Notes under the pieces: generated by a model | What the model saw: only the letters and a program-made list of their open reading frames with translations | Database searches by the model: none | What the model was told of the DNA's origin: nothing | Source of the DNA: Marinobacter sp. F3R11 | Lineage (GTDB): Bacteria; Pseudomonadota; Gammaproteobacteria; Pseudomonadales; Oleiphilaceae | Assembly: GCF_003318275.1 (NCBI RefSeq) | Contig: NZ_QOCH01000009.1 | Span: forward strand, 62,001-126,000 | Direction of reading: 5' to 3' | Length of the DNA: 64,000 bases | Made by a program: the position numbers and the translations under genes | Shown here: positions 44,455 through 53,572 of the stretch, in pieces | Numbering within the stretch: the first letter of the stretch is position 1 | Layout: the number at the start of each line of letters is the position of its first letter

Positions 44455-45504
44455 GTGACCACTGCGCCTACAGACACTACAACAACTCCTTTCGTTGCTG
44501 CCTCCAGCACGCTGGCACTGGTTCATTATCTGAGTCGCCAAGGGGTTCTGGACAGCCGTCGCGTAGAACAGCTAACCGGCCTGGACATGCCTGCACTGGA
44601 AGATCCGGACAGGCGTGTGCCAGCGGAGGTACATTACAGGCTGTGGGATTTCGCAGAACGGGTGACCGGGGATCCCGCGGTGGGACTGAACGCTGGCCAG
44701 ATTATTGACCCGGAGCGCATGGGACTTGTCGGGCATGTTTTCTTTAATTGCGACACCCTGGGTGAAGCGGTAACCCAGTATGTGCGCCTGCACAGGTTAA
44801 TCAATGAATCAGTTATTCTCAGCTTTGAGCAGATTGCGGAACAGGCCATTCTGACCTGGCAACCGGACTCACCAGAGCACTACTGCCGCCAGGATATGGA
44901 CCGTACCCTGGCCGCAGCCATGTGTCGTACCCGGCATTTTATTTATCCCGACATAAAGGCTGACTGGGCGGAAATTGCACATCCGCGCCCTGATTATGCA
45001 GACAAATATGAGACTCTCCTTAAAGGCCCGGTAACCTTCGGAGCTGCATCGACAAGGCTGGCATTCAACAGCCGCCACCTGAGCCATCCGATTCCTCACC
45101 GGAATCCCTATGTGTATTCAGCCGTTCTCCGACAAGTCAATGGGTTACTGGCGCGATTACAGACCCGGCGTTCATTCAGCCGGAAAATCCGCAGGCTGAT
45201 ATCGCGGCAGATGTCGACGGATAAAATTGATGCCGACACTTTGGCCCGGCAGTGTCATATGAGCCGCCAGACTCTTTATCGCAGGCTTAAAAAAGAGGGG
45301 CTGAGCTTCCATGAGCTTGTTGAGCAGGTACGGAAAGACAAGGCCCTGCGCTATGTCGCTTCCGACCACTATGCTTTGGGGGAGATTGCATTTCTTCTCG
45401 GATTTTCTGAACTGAGTGCGTTCAGCCGGGCTTTTAAACGCTGGACAGGCGTGGCACCGGCACAATATCGAGCACAACACCTGACCCGGGAAGCCGACCA
45501 ATGA
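44455..45504 (+). CDS. AraC-family transcriptional regulator with arabinose-binding-like N-terminus
   Basis: This 349-residue protein has an N-terminal ligand domain of the OruR/ArgR-like group (about 20-210), with RVPAEVHYRLWDFAERVTGD. The C-terminal AraC DNA-binding domain (about 245-340) contains LARQCHMSRQTLYRRLKKEG and EIAFLLGFSELSAFSRAFKRW, the two helix-turn-helix units. The start is GTG at 44455. It overlaps the cardiolipin synthase start by 4 bases, so the two are coupled and it may control that gene. Its ligand is unknown. The divergent small gene shares the intergenic control region. Confidence 0.92.
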   Translation: MTTAPTDTTTTPFVAASSTLALVHYLSRQGVLDSRRVEQLTGLDMPALEDPDRRVPAEVHYRLWDFAERVTGDPAVGLNAGQIIDPERMGLVGHVFFNCDTLGEAVTQYVRLHRLINESVILSFEQIAEQAILTWQPDSPEHYCRQDMDRTLAAAMCRTRHFIYPDIKADWAEIAHPRPDYADKYETLLKGPVTFGAASTRLAFNSRHLSHPIPHRNPYVYSAVLRQVNGLLARLQTRRSFSRKIRRLISRQMSTDKIDADTLARQCHMSRQTLYRRLKKEGLSFHELVEQVRKDKALRYVASDHYALGEIAFLLGFSELSAFSRAFKRWTGVAPAQYRAQHLTREADQ

Positions 45505-46934
45505 TGCCCGATTCTTCATTGCTGGCCGTGGTTGTTGGCTTGTTCTATCTGGGCTCCGCAGCCTGTATTTACCGGATCTTGCTGACCTACCGCACAACCC
45601 AGGGCGCCATCGCCTGGATTATCGGCCTCCTGGGCTTGCCCTATCTCGCCGTACCCATGTTTCTTGTGTTTGGCCGTTCACGCTTCGGAGGCTATGTCAG
45701 AGCCCGGCGTATGGGCGATCAGTCACTTACCGAGCGACTTAATCACTTTGAGCAACAGGCAACCTCACTCACTGCCCCGGAGCAGGAACACCTGGACAGA
45801 CAGCTACAGGTTCTCTGCAAACTCGGACGACAACCTTTTACTGAAGGTAACCATTGCACACTGCTGCGCAATGGTGAGGCGACTTTTGAAGCTCTCATTA
45901 CTGCCATGGAGAATGCAACCTCCTACATTCTCCTTGAATTCTATATTGTGCGCTCAGACAAAATTGGCCAGCGCATCAAAACCGTTCTGGAACATAAACT
46001 CGCGCAAGGTGTGCAGGTCTGGTTTCTGTACGATGAAATAGGAAGCGTCGGTCTGCCCCGGACCTACCTGACAGAACTCTCCAGTGCCGGTGCCCGGGTT
46101 GCCTCATTTGGCAATGGCAACATCCGGCGCCGACGGTTCCAGATTAATTTCCGCAACCACAGAAAGCTGCTGGTTTGTGACGGCAAGATCGGCTTTGTGG
46201 GAGGCATAAACCTGGGCGATGAGTATCTGGGAACCGCGATCGATCAGGAGCCCTGGCGGGACACTCACTGTCGGATTGAAGGCCCTGCGGTTACAGGGCT
46301 ACAGCTCGCCTGGCTGGAAGACTGGAACTGGGCCAGCAATGAATCTCCGGATCTGAACTGGGTCGCTGGCGATGAACTGCCGGGCAAGGAGCAGGTTCTC
46401 GTGCTACCCACTGGCCCCGCAGACACCTGGGAAACCTGCACCCTGTTTTTCCTGAACTGCATTAATAACGCACAGTCTCGCATCTGGATCGCTTCACCGT
46501 ATTTTGTACCGGACTTTCAGATCGTAAATGCACTGCAACTTGCCGCTCTCCGGGGGGTGGACGTGCGAATCATGATCCCGGAAAAATCGGACAGCAGGCT
46601 CATCCGCCTCGCCGCCTATTCTTACCTGGTCCAGGCCAGCCAGGCAGGCATTGGAATCTACAGGTATCAGCCCGGCTTTATGCACCAGAAGGTTCTATTG
46701 GTAGACAATCGATATGCAGCCGTGGGAACCGCTAACCTGGATAACCGCTCGATGCGCCTCAACTTTGAAATCATGGCGATAAACACCTCAGAATCCTTTG
46801 TTTCCGAAGTGGATTCCATGCTCTCAGACGATCTCACCCATTGCCGCAAGATGACCGAACACGACTACCAGGGCCGTTCCATCCTGTTCCGGCTAACCTG
46901 CCGGGCGGTCCGCTTACTCGCGCCTTTGCTGTAA
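45501..46934 (+). CDS. cls: Cardiolipin synthase (phospholipase D family)
   Basis: This 477-residue protein has two N-terminal membrane helices (about 5-25 and 37-58). Two HKD motifs follow: HRKLLVCDGKIGFVGGIN from His220 and HQKVLLVDNRYAAVGTAN from His395. This is the bacterial ClsA/ClsB type that joins phosphatidyl groups to glycerol acceptors, making cardiolipin in the inner membrane. The AraC-family regulator gene overlaps its start (ATGA). It converges with the patatin-like gene, with 26 bases between the stops. Confidence 0.94.
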   Translation: MMPDSSLLAVVVGLFYLGSAACIYRILLTYRTTQGAIAWIIGLLGLPYLAVPMFLVFGRSRFGGYVRARRMGDQSLTERLNHFEQQATSLTAPEQEHLDRQLQVLCKLGRQPFTEGNHCTLLRNGEATFEALITAMENATSYILLEFYIVRSDKIGQRIKTVLEHKLAQGVQVWFLYDEIGSVGLPRTYLTELSSAGARVASFGNGNIRRRRFQINFRNHRKLLVCDGKIGFVGGINLGDEYLGTAIDQEPWRDTHCRIEGPAVTGLQLAWLEDWNWASNESPDLNWVAGDELPGKEQVLVLPTGPADTWETCTLFFLNCINNAQSRIWIASPYFVPDFQIVNALQLAALRGVDVRIMIPEKSDSRLIRLAAYSYLVQASQAGIGIYRYQPGFMHQKVLLVDNRYAAVGTANLDNRSMRLNFEIMAINTSESFVSEVDSMLSDDLTHCRKMTEHDYQGRSILFRLTCRAVRLLAPLL

Positions 46935-46960
46935 TCAGGTTACGAACTCCGAAACCAATC

Positions 46961-49174
46961 CTAGTAAAAAAGCTGGGTAAACGAGAACCCGATATTCAGG
47001 TAAGCGGCCCAGTTATCTTTGTTGTTATATGCGGTTGCTATCTGCACTGGCCCGAGGAACGTATCCACACCTGCAAAGACGCTCCAGGATTTTACGGTGC
47101 GGTTCCACCCGGCATCGCTGAGAGACTCCCAGGCATTTCCTGCCTCCAACCCCATCCCGGCAAACCACGGAGTAATCGGACCACCGAACGCCTGGCTGGC
47201 ATAGACGGCCCCCATAGCAGCACTATCGCCGGTAATCTGGCCCGGAGCATAAGCAGATAAACGCCGGAAACCGCCGAGGCGCACTGCATTTTCAATACCC
47301 GCATCTCCCCGGGTAACCGTGTGTGCATAGAGCAGTCCCGTCAGAGTAAAACCCTTCCAGCTACCTGTCCCCAGCGCCATGCCCGTTACCGAGTCGAAAT
47401 GCCGCTCGGAGCCAAGGTCTTCGCGCTCTAACCTGCCGCGAACTCCGGCAAAGGCTCCTTCCCTCGGAAAGAAAGTATCGTCAAGAGAATCGTGCACCAG
47501 TTGCAGGTTGAGGCTGCCCTGGTGAACCGCTCCCTCCGGCGCGATGGACGCACCAACCTGCTTGTCCACAGTGGCATACCCGCGAACGTATGTAACACGA
47601 GCCTCAGCATTACCACCCAGTTCCATTCCCACGCCCAGGTCAGCCTGACGGAAGGTCACGTCCATTTCAGCAACAGGGTCACCCGCGGCGTCATATACGC
47701 TGATGGTGTCACGGGAGTATTCCGCACCCGTCACCAGAAAGCGCTCATAGCCATAATCAAGAGGCTGATACCACTGAGTACGTATATGCGGCTCCGTACC
47801 AAGCTGCACCCCCGTCTCCCACTCGGCCCCAAGCTCATTCAATTCAGTTATGCGCAGGGACGATGCCAGATTAAAACGGGTATCGCCATCAAAGTTATCC
47901 TCATAATTCAGGCCAAACGACAGATAATTAGGCCCCCAGCTTTTCTCCTGAACCTTGATTGTCAGCAAGGTTCCATCCGGCAATGGCGACAGGGCGTAAG
48001 ATACGATCTCGTAATAACCCAGACCATAGATGCGCTTGAGATCGGCCTCCAGCATTTCTACGTCCAGAGGCTCACCTGTCTTCTGGCGTATTCGCTCCCG
48101 GAGAAATTCATTGCCCAGACGGCGGTCATGCTCAATCTCAATGCTCGTGATTATGCCGGCATTATGGTTGGCTGACGCCAGTCGCGACTGGTACGCATGC
48201 CAGTCCTCGTTTGATACAACTAGCGAGTTCAACTCCACCGCATGTTCACGGGCACCGGTGGCACCCAATTCAAACAATACCGGGGCGTTGTAGAAGTCCG
48301 CAGAACTTTGGCCTTCCAGATCAGGGCGGATAAGCACATCCTGCTCGCCCAGTGATTCAAGTTGCAGATCGGTATTGCGCCGGGTCATTATTGTGGTCAG
48401 CTGACCAAAAACAGAGAAGGCCTCACGCAGTTCGTCGGGGCCCATCAGCGTATCTGTTATATCAACCGCAATGATAATCTCGGCTCCCATTTCTCGGGCG
48501 ACACTGACCGGCAGGTTGTTCGCAACTCCGCCATCTACCAGCATGTGGCCATCAAGATTCACCGGCGCATACACCCCCGGAATGCTCATACTTGCACGCA
48601 CGGCTGTAGCGAGGTTGCCGCTGTCGAGCACCACCATATCGCCCGTTTCCAGGTCGGTAGCAACGGCACGAAAAGGAATTGGCAGGCGGTCGAAGCTCTC
48701 AACAAGTGCGACACTGTGGGTCAGTTCGTTGAGAATAAAGCCCAGGTTCTGACCAGAAATAATACCGGCACCAAGGTGCAGACCTTCCAGACTGATGCCT
48801 AGCCCGGGTGTAAAGGGAAACCTCCACTCTGCCTGCTTCCGGCGAACCGGTTTGTATACCCGGCCAGGGTCATCCCTGAAGCTCGATAACCAGTCCATTT
48901 CGATAAAGCGCTGCTCTATTTCCGCTACTGACATACCTGCGGCATAAAGCGCACCAACTGCAGAGCCGGCACTGGTTCCCACTACCATATCCACCGGGAT
49001 ATGCATTTCTTCCAGCACCCGGAGTACACCTACATGGGCCATACCTTTGGCACCACCGCCGCTAAGCACCAGGCCGACCTTGGGTCTTTCGGCTGTGGAA
49101 TTACTGGCTGCTGCAGGAAGGGATATGAAGAATACAGCAGCCAGCCAAATAGCGGTCAACCCCAGGGATCGCAT
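46961..49174 (-). CDS. plpD: PlpD-like patatin phospholipase with POTRA and outer-membrane barrel (type Vd)
   Basis: This 737-residue protein has a signal peptide (start at 49174, MRSLGLTAIWLAAVFF, ending AAASN). The patatin domain has GGGAKG in its oxyanion loop, the nucleophile GTSAGS (Ser68) and the catalytic DGG near 214. A POTRA-like domain follows (about 320-395, IYGLGYYEIVSY). A 16-strand-type barrel ends in Tyr (FSFTQLFY). This is the type Vd autotransporter pattern of P. aeruginosa PlpD. An upstream ATG at 49228 would add 18 residues ahead of the signal peptide and overlap the preceding gene, so it is less likely. Phospholipase activity is inferred. Confidence 0.88.
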   Translation of the reverse strand: MRSLGLTAIWLAAVFFISLPAAASNSTAERPKVGLVLSGGGAKGMAHVGVLRVLEEMHIPVDMVVGTSAGSAVGALYAAGMSVAEIEQRFIEMDWLSSFRDDPGRVYKPVRRKQAEWRFPFTPGLGISLEGLHLGAGIISGQNLGFILNELTHSVALVESFDRLPIPFRAVATDLETGDMVVLDSGNLATAVRASMSIPGVYAPVNLDGHMLVDGGVANNLPVSVAREMGAEIIIAVDITDTLMGPDELREAFSVFGQLTTIMTRRNTDLQLESLGEQDVLIRPDLEGQSSADFYNAPVLFELGATGAREHAVELNSLVVSNEDWHAYQSRLASANHNAGIITSIEIEHDRRLGNEFLRERIRQKTGEPLDVEMLEADLKRIYGLGYYEIVSYALSPLPDGTLLTIKVQEKSWGPNYLSFGLNYEDNFDGDTRFNLASSLRITELNELGAEWETGVQLGTEPHIRTQWYQPLDYGYERFLVTGAEYSRDTISVYDAAGDPVAEMDVTFRQADLGVGMELGGNAEARVTYVRGYATVDKQVGASIAPEGAVHQGSLNLQLVHDSLDDTFFPREGAFAGVRGRLEREDLGSERHFDSVTGMALGTGSWKGFTLTGLLYAHTVTRGDAGIENAVRLGGFRRLSAYAPGQITGDSAAMGAVYASQAFGGPITPWFAGMGLEAGNAWESLSDAGWNRTVKSWSVFAGVDTFLGPVQIATAYNNKDNWAAYLNIGFSFTQLFY

Positions 49175-49205
49175 CAAAACCTGGCAAGCTCCGTAGTCCT
49201 GAGCC

Positions 49206-49802
49206 TCACTTGTTTTCCGGCTCTTCATCGATCAGCGACAGGTGCGACACATCTGGCACTATGGGGGGAGGCAGATCCCGCTCCACACCTATATCGCTGC
49301 CCGCCGGTGCCAGAGTCCAGTCATCCAGATGCTGGAACATGGGCGCTTCGGCCTCTTCGGGTTCCATCAGTGTAACGCCAACCGGATCGAGCCCCAGACC
49401 CGAGCCAGCGAGGATGTCATCTACCTTGTCACCCGCTACGGACAAACGATCACCCGGTTCTACATCGGGAACGCCGGTATCTGGCTGTGAACTGACCGGG
49501 CGGGAAACCGGTTCCACCGGATCAGGAGCACTGCTGACAGTCCTGGAGGCCGGAGCAGCTTTGGTCTGAACAGTGGTTCCCGGCATCGGCTGAACATAGG
49601 CAACCATGCCATGCTTGTTCAATACAGCGCGATATTTTTCCGCCTGTTCCTTATCCAGCTTGTTCCGGATCACTACCGGGCTACCGCTGAACATCCGCTC
49701 TACTTGCTCAACACTGGCCTTGAACAAGGCACGGGCATTGTTGCGCGTCGTCGTGATATCGGCGCCAGGGGTGCACTCACCCTTGAATACAAGCTGAAAC
49801 AT
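49206..49802 (-). CDS. Uncharacterised protein with a recurring N-terminal small domain
   Basis: Not assigned a function. The 198-residue product begins MFQLVFKGECTPGADI and continues LFKASVEQVERMFSGSPVVI and EQAEKYRAVLNKHGMVAYVQ. This small alpha/beta domain (about 1-70) recurs at the N-terminus of diverse gammaproteobacterial proteins. The remainder is Pro-rich and low in complexity, with repeated SRPVSSQPD-type segments and an acidic end. The ATG at 49802 has a good GGAGAG site; earlier in-frame codons look unconserved. It is 31 bases upstream of the PlpD-like gene on the same strand, possibly in one transcript. Confidence 0.65.
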   Translation of the reverse strand: MFQLVFKGECTPGADITTTRNNARALFKASVEQVERMFSGSPVVIRNKLDKEQAEKYRAVLNKHGMVAYVQPMPGTTVQTKAAPASRTVSSAPDPVEPVSRPVSSQPDTGVPDVEPGDRLSVAGDKVDDILAGSGLGLDPVGVTLMEPEEAEAPMFQHLDDWTLAPAGSDIGVERDLPPPIVPDVSHLSLIDEEPENK

Positions 49803-50026
49803 GGGGCAACTCTCCTGCAGTCGGTTTCGTTTCATGATAGTTGATAGCGGAGCGTCAGGGGAGCCCTGCACGTGCAGAACCCTCCGGCTAATCCATGCAA
49901 ACTGCAAACAATTGAAAAAAACTGCCATACACCGCGCAATAAACGATCAACTCTGCAATAATCAACCGTAACGAAACTTTACATTCAGTTACATCAATTC
50001 CGGGATGGTTTCCGGGGAGGGTTTGC

Positions 50027-50395
50027 ATGATGAACATCCAGAACCTGATCTGTACCACAGCCGTAGCAACATTGTTTTCTGCTTCAGCCGCTCAGGCCGA
50101 AAATCTGGACATTGTGATGAGCCAGGTATTCCCCCAGGATCACGCAACCTACATCGGTTTTGAAAGCGTCGAGCGCGAGGATATACCGGTTTCGGCTGCG
50201 ATAGAGCGGAAATATCTGATTGTGGACTTTCGCCTTGCAGCCCCTGAGCCAGCTTCAGAGCACCTTCAGGCCAGCGTTCATAAAGTCTGCATGGCCTTGT
50301 TGAAAGACCGGGAACTTATTCGCAGTCTGTCTGACTCCGGCTATGACATGGTCTCTGTCGCTTTTGATCGCAACTCCCAGTTCGATTGTCTGTAA
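50027..50395 (+). CDS. Small exported hypothetical protein
   Basis: Not recognised. The 122-residue product has a signal peptide (about 1-24, ending ASAAQAEN). The mature part has no membrane segment. It includes two Cys residues (near 88 and 121), which could form a disulfide in the periplasm. A strong GGAGGG site precedes the ATG. It is divergent from the preceding gene, whose start is 224 bases away, and convergent with the sensor kinase. Confidence 0.6.
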   Translation: MMNIQNLICTTAVATLFSASAAQAENLDIVMSQVFPQDHATYIGFESVEREDIPVSAAIERKYLIVDFRLAAPEPASEHLQASVHKVCMALLKDRELIRSLSDSGYDMVSVAFDRNSQFDCL

Positions 50396-50425
50396 ATCTG
50401 CCAGACATGCGTAACCCGGACTGAC

Positions 50426-53209
50426 CTAGTCTTGCCTTCCCAGCAGTTTTGGAAAGGCTTCAAGCGCACTGTTTACAGCATCCAGATTGAACGCTTCTAC
50501 ATCTGCCAGCAATTTTTCCCCATAACCCGTGACAGATCTGGAACGATAGCGCCGGCCCCACTCCAGTACTCTGAGGGCAAACCCCTTCATCTCCTCCGGA
50601 TCACCACTTTCCCGCACAGCTTGCCACTCTTCACCAAAATCTGCAGTTAATTGCTCTCTCAACCAACCCCGTTCCTGCATACTCAGCGTCCGGGCCAGCA
50701 GCCGTTCAGATTCTTTGGTCTCGCCTTCGTCCTCAGCCTGTTCGCCGGTTGCCTGGACCTGAGGCAAGGTGACTGTAAAAACTGATCCCTTCCCCGGTTC
50801 GCTTTCCACTTCGAGCTCCCCGCCCATCATCTGGACAAGTTTGCGACTGATAGCAAGTCCCAGACCCGTACCCCCATAACGGCGGGTATTCTGCCCCTCC
50901 TGCTGCTCAAACGCGTCAAAGATCCGATCGCGCTGATCAGAGGGAATTCCGATGCCGGAATCCTCCACTTTGACCCTAAGCCTATAGGACTGATGCTCCG
51001 GGGTTTCTCCCGTATCGTCTTTGACTGGCTGAACCGTTGCCCGTACAGATACCCCGCCTTCATGGGTGAACTTGATGGCGTTTCCTACCAGGTTGAAAAG
51101 CACCTGACGGAAACGGGTTTCATCGAGCATCATGGTCACGGGCATATCCGAGCCGACACTTACCTCCAGGGTGATACCCTGCTCGCGTGCCCGTAAATCG
51201 AATATGTGACGGACATCGTCAAGAAGCCTGCGTACCGATACGGGCGAGTAATCCAGCCGCATCTTCCCCGCCTCAATACGTGAAAGATCGAGAATATCGT
51301 TGATCAGCATCAACAGGCTGCGGCTGCCTGCACGGATTGCATCAAGGTAGTTGCGTTGCTGGGGATCGGTAACACTGTTGCTCAGAAGATCACTGTAGCC
51401 AATCACTGCGTTCATGGGTGTCCGGATCTCATGGGACATATTAGCCAGAAACTCGCTCTTGGCCCGACTGGCCGCCTCTGCCTGCCGGGCGAGGCGTTCC
51501 GCTTCCAGCTTCGCCGCTCGCAGTTCGTCCTCACTCCGGCGCAAAGCATTTTCAGAACGGATGCGTTCGTCCACTTCCCGCGACAGTTTACGGTTCCAGT
51601 AAAGAAAGATAAGCACAACCACAATAGCGATCAGAACCACCCGACGAACCACGGTATAATCAGCTTCCTGCTCAATATCCAGGTGGATCCACCGGTTGTA
51701 TATCGCCTCGGTGTCGGCGGGCTTCAGGCTGCCCAGAGCTTTGTTCAGAATCCGGTGCAGTTCGGGGCTGTCTTTACGCACTGCGAGTCTGAGATCGTAC
51801 TGATAGGGCGTAATACTGGTAATTCGAAGATTGGAGAGCCCAAGTCTGGCAACCGTATAACTCACCGCCGGGATGTGCGTCACCATGACATCAAGGTCGC
51901 CATTGGAAAGCGCAAGCAACCCGTCTTCTACCGTTGCCATTGGGTAGATGTCCAGATTCGGATGATTAATAAGCAGGTAATCATGAGCCGCATGGCGGTT
52001 AACCACCCCCACTCGCTCCGTACGCAGTTCCCGCAGGTCCCCGATAAAGCGTCCGTCATCCCGGATAGCCAGAGCTATAGGCACGCTCACATAGGCCCGG
52101 GTAAACAGAAACGACTCTTCGGTTCGGGGTGTGCGAGAGAGGCCGGGCAGAATATCCACCTCACCTGAAACAAGTGCCTGCTCTGCAACAACGCGACTTT
52201 CCAGGATTTTGTTCTCGAACCGTATACCTAACTGACTCTCCAGGCGGGCGACGAGATCCGGTACAAGACCGGTTGCGCGGCCATCCTGGGCGTACTCAAA
52301 TGGCGGCCAGTCAGAGCGATAGGCAACCTTGAGATCAGGGTGCCGTTTAAGCCAGTCAACATCAGAAGCTGACAACTCGACTCCGCTCTGCTCCAGCGCA
52401 CTCAGATCCACCTGCAACCAGGCTTGCCGGATAACCCGGTGCTCATTATGACTGATCGCAGCTATCGCCTGGTCCAGAATACGGAATAAGGGCTCACGGC
52501 TCTCATCCACCTGAAAAACCACATCTACCGATTTCTGATCAAGCAACACCGACAGTCCAATACCATTTATCATCGCTGACTGAAGATAGTCAGATACCAC
52601 CGGCACCGGGCCAAGGAAGGCATCAGCCTGACCAGAGAGTACATGGCTGACCGCTTCACCCATGCTCTGAACAGGAACAGGCGTAAAACTGTCTACAGAA
52701 TCAAGCATGGCGTATTGATTCGGATCGTTTTCAACGACCGCTATACGACCACCCTCCAGGTCAGCCAGCGAACGGATCGCAGCATCTCCCGCACTAACGA
52801 AAAGCCCGTACGTCAGTGACATTAACGGGCTGGTATAGCGTTTGCCGTCCGGCACCGGGGCAGACAGTACTCTGGCCATCAGAATCGCATCGGTTTCCGG
52901 CTGATTCTGCACTGGTCCTGCACTGGCATCACGGCTGATAATCACCGGCTCAATCGGCAAACCCAACTTGTCAGACAGTCGTGCCAGATAGTCGATATAA
53001 GTGCCGGCAAGATCACCGTTACCAGTATCAAATACCAGTGGCACCTGATCTCCCCGCACGCCTATCCGGAGGCTTTTCTGCTCACCAAGCCAACTTAGAT
53101 CATTACTGCCCAGAACCGGAGCTGGTGATACCTGGGGCGGGTCTGCCAGTGCTGTGGGTTGAAAAACCAGCAACAGGCAACAACATAGAAACACAAGGGT
53201 GGCCTTCAC
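50426..53209 (-). CDS. BvgS-like sensor histidine kinase without receiver domain
   Basis: This 927-residue protein has a signal peptide (about 1-23). Two periplasmic SBP_bac_3 (Venus-flytrap) domains lie at about 40-265 and 280-500. One membrane helix is at about 525-545 ([15 protein letters not shown]). The HisKA box is [14 protein letters not shown] (His near 591). An HATPase with [15 protein letters not shown] and [14 protein letters not shown] follows. The tail (about 830-927) is helical, like the end region of hybrid BvgS-type kinases, but no receiver domain precedes it. The start is GTG with AGAGGAT ahead. No response regulator gene is adjacent. The ligand may be an amino acid or similar solute. 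Confidence 0.88.
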   Translation of the reverse strand: MKATLVFLCCCLLLVFQPTALADPPQVSPAPVLGSNDLSWLGEQKSLRIGVRGDQVPLVFDTGNGDLAGTYIDYLARLSDKLGLPIEPVIISRDASAGPVQNQPETDAILMARVLSAPVPDGKRYTSPLMSLTYGLFVSAGDAAIRSLADLEGGRIAVVENDPNQYAMLDSVDSFTPVPVQSMGEAVSHVLSGQADAFLGPVPVVSDYLQSAMINGIGLSVLLDQKSVDVVFQVDESREPLFRILDQAIAAISHNEHRVIRQAWLQVDLSALEQSGVELSASDVDWLKRHPDLKVAYRSDWPPFEYAQDGRATGLVPDLVARLESQLGIRFENKILESRVVAEQALVSGEVDILPGLSRTPRTEESFLFTRAYVSVPIALAIRDDGRFIGDLRELRTERVGVVNRHAAHDYLLINHPNLDIYPMATVEDGLLALSNGDLDVMVTHIPAVSYTVARLGLSNLRITSITPYQYDLRLAVRKDSPELHRILNKALGSLKPADTEAIYNRWIHLDIEQEADYTVVRRVVLIAIVVVLIFLYWNRKLSREVDERIRSENALRRSEDELRAAKLEAERLARQAEAASRAKSEFLANMSHEIRTPMNAVIGYSDLLSNSVTDPQQRNYLDAIRAGSRSLLMLINDILDLSRIEAGKMRLDYSPVSVRRLLDDVRHIFDLRAREQGITLEVSVGSDMPVTMMLDETRFRQVLFNLVGNAIKFTHEGGVSVRATVQPVKDDTGETPEHQSYRLRVKVEDSGIGIPSDQRDRIFDAFEQQEGQNTRRYGGTGLGLAISRKLVQMMGGELEVESEPGKGSVFTVTLPQVQATGEQAEDEGETKESERLLARTLSMQERGWLREQLTADFGEEWQAVRESGDPEEMKGFALRVLEWGRRYRSRSVTGYGEKLLADVEAFNLDAVNSALEAFPKLLGRQD

Positions 53210-53304
53210 TGGATATCCTCTGGGATTACGCTACATTTCAAGAGACCATACCTGCAAATATTCGAAATTTCATTCCGGCAATCGTTAAACGGGAGAACTT
53301 CTTC

Positions 53305-53538
53305 GTGGACACAAGCAAACACACCATGAGCAGGCTTTTTGACCAACTCGGCCTGCCATCTGACGAGAAAAGCATAGAGGCATTCATTACCCGCTATTCC
53401 CCCCTGCCCCGCGAAATTGCCCTGCAGGATGCACCATTCTGGTCTGAAAGCCAGTCTCAGTTTCTCGAAGAAGGCCTGGAAGATGATAGTGACTGGGCGG
53501 AGGTGATCGACGAACTTGACGCCATGATGCGACATTAA
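53305..53538 (+). CDS. DUF2789 family protein
   Basis: This 77-residue protein begins MDTSKHTMSRLFDQLGLPSD and contains PREIALQDAPFWSESQSQFL and DDSDWAEVIDELDAMM. These match DUF2789, a small cytoplasmic family of gammaproteobacteria with no known role. The start is GTG at 53305, with GGGAG at 53291-53295; the conserved MDTSxHTM opening supports it over later codons. It is divergent from the sensor kinase and converges with the diguanylate cyclase. Confidence 0.85.
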   Translation: MDTSKHTMSRLFDQLGLPSDEKSIEAFITRYSPLPREIALQDAPFWSESQSQFLEEGLEDDSDWAEVIDELDAMMRH

Positions 53539-53572
53539 AACTCTGCTGTTGTAATCGGGGCCCCGGCACTGA

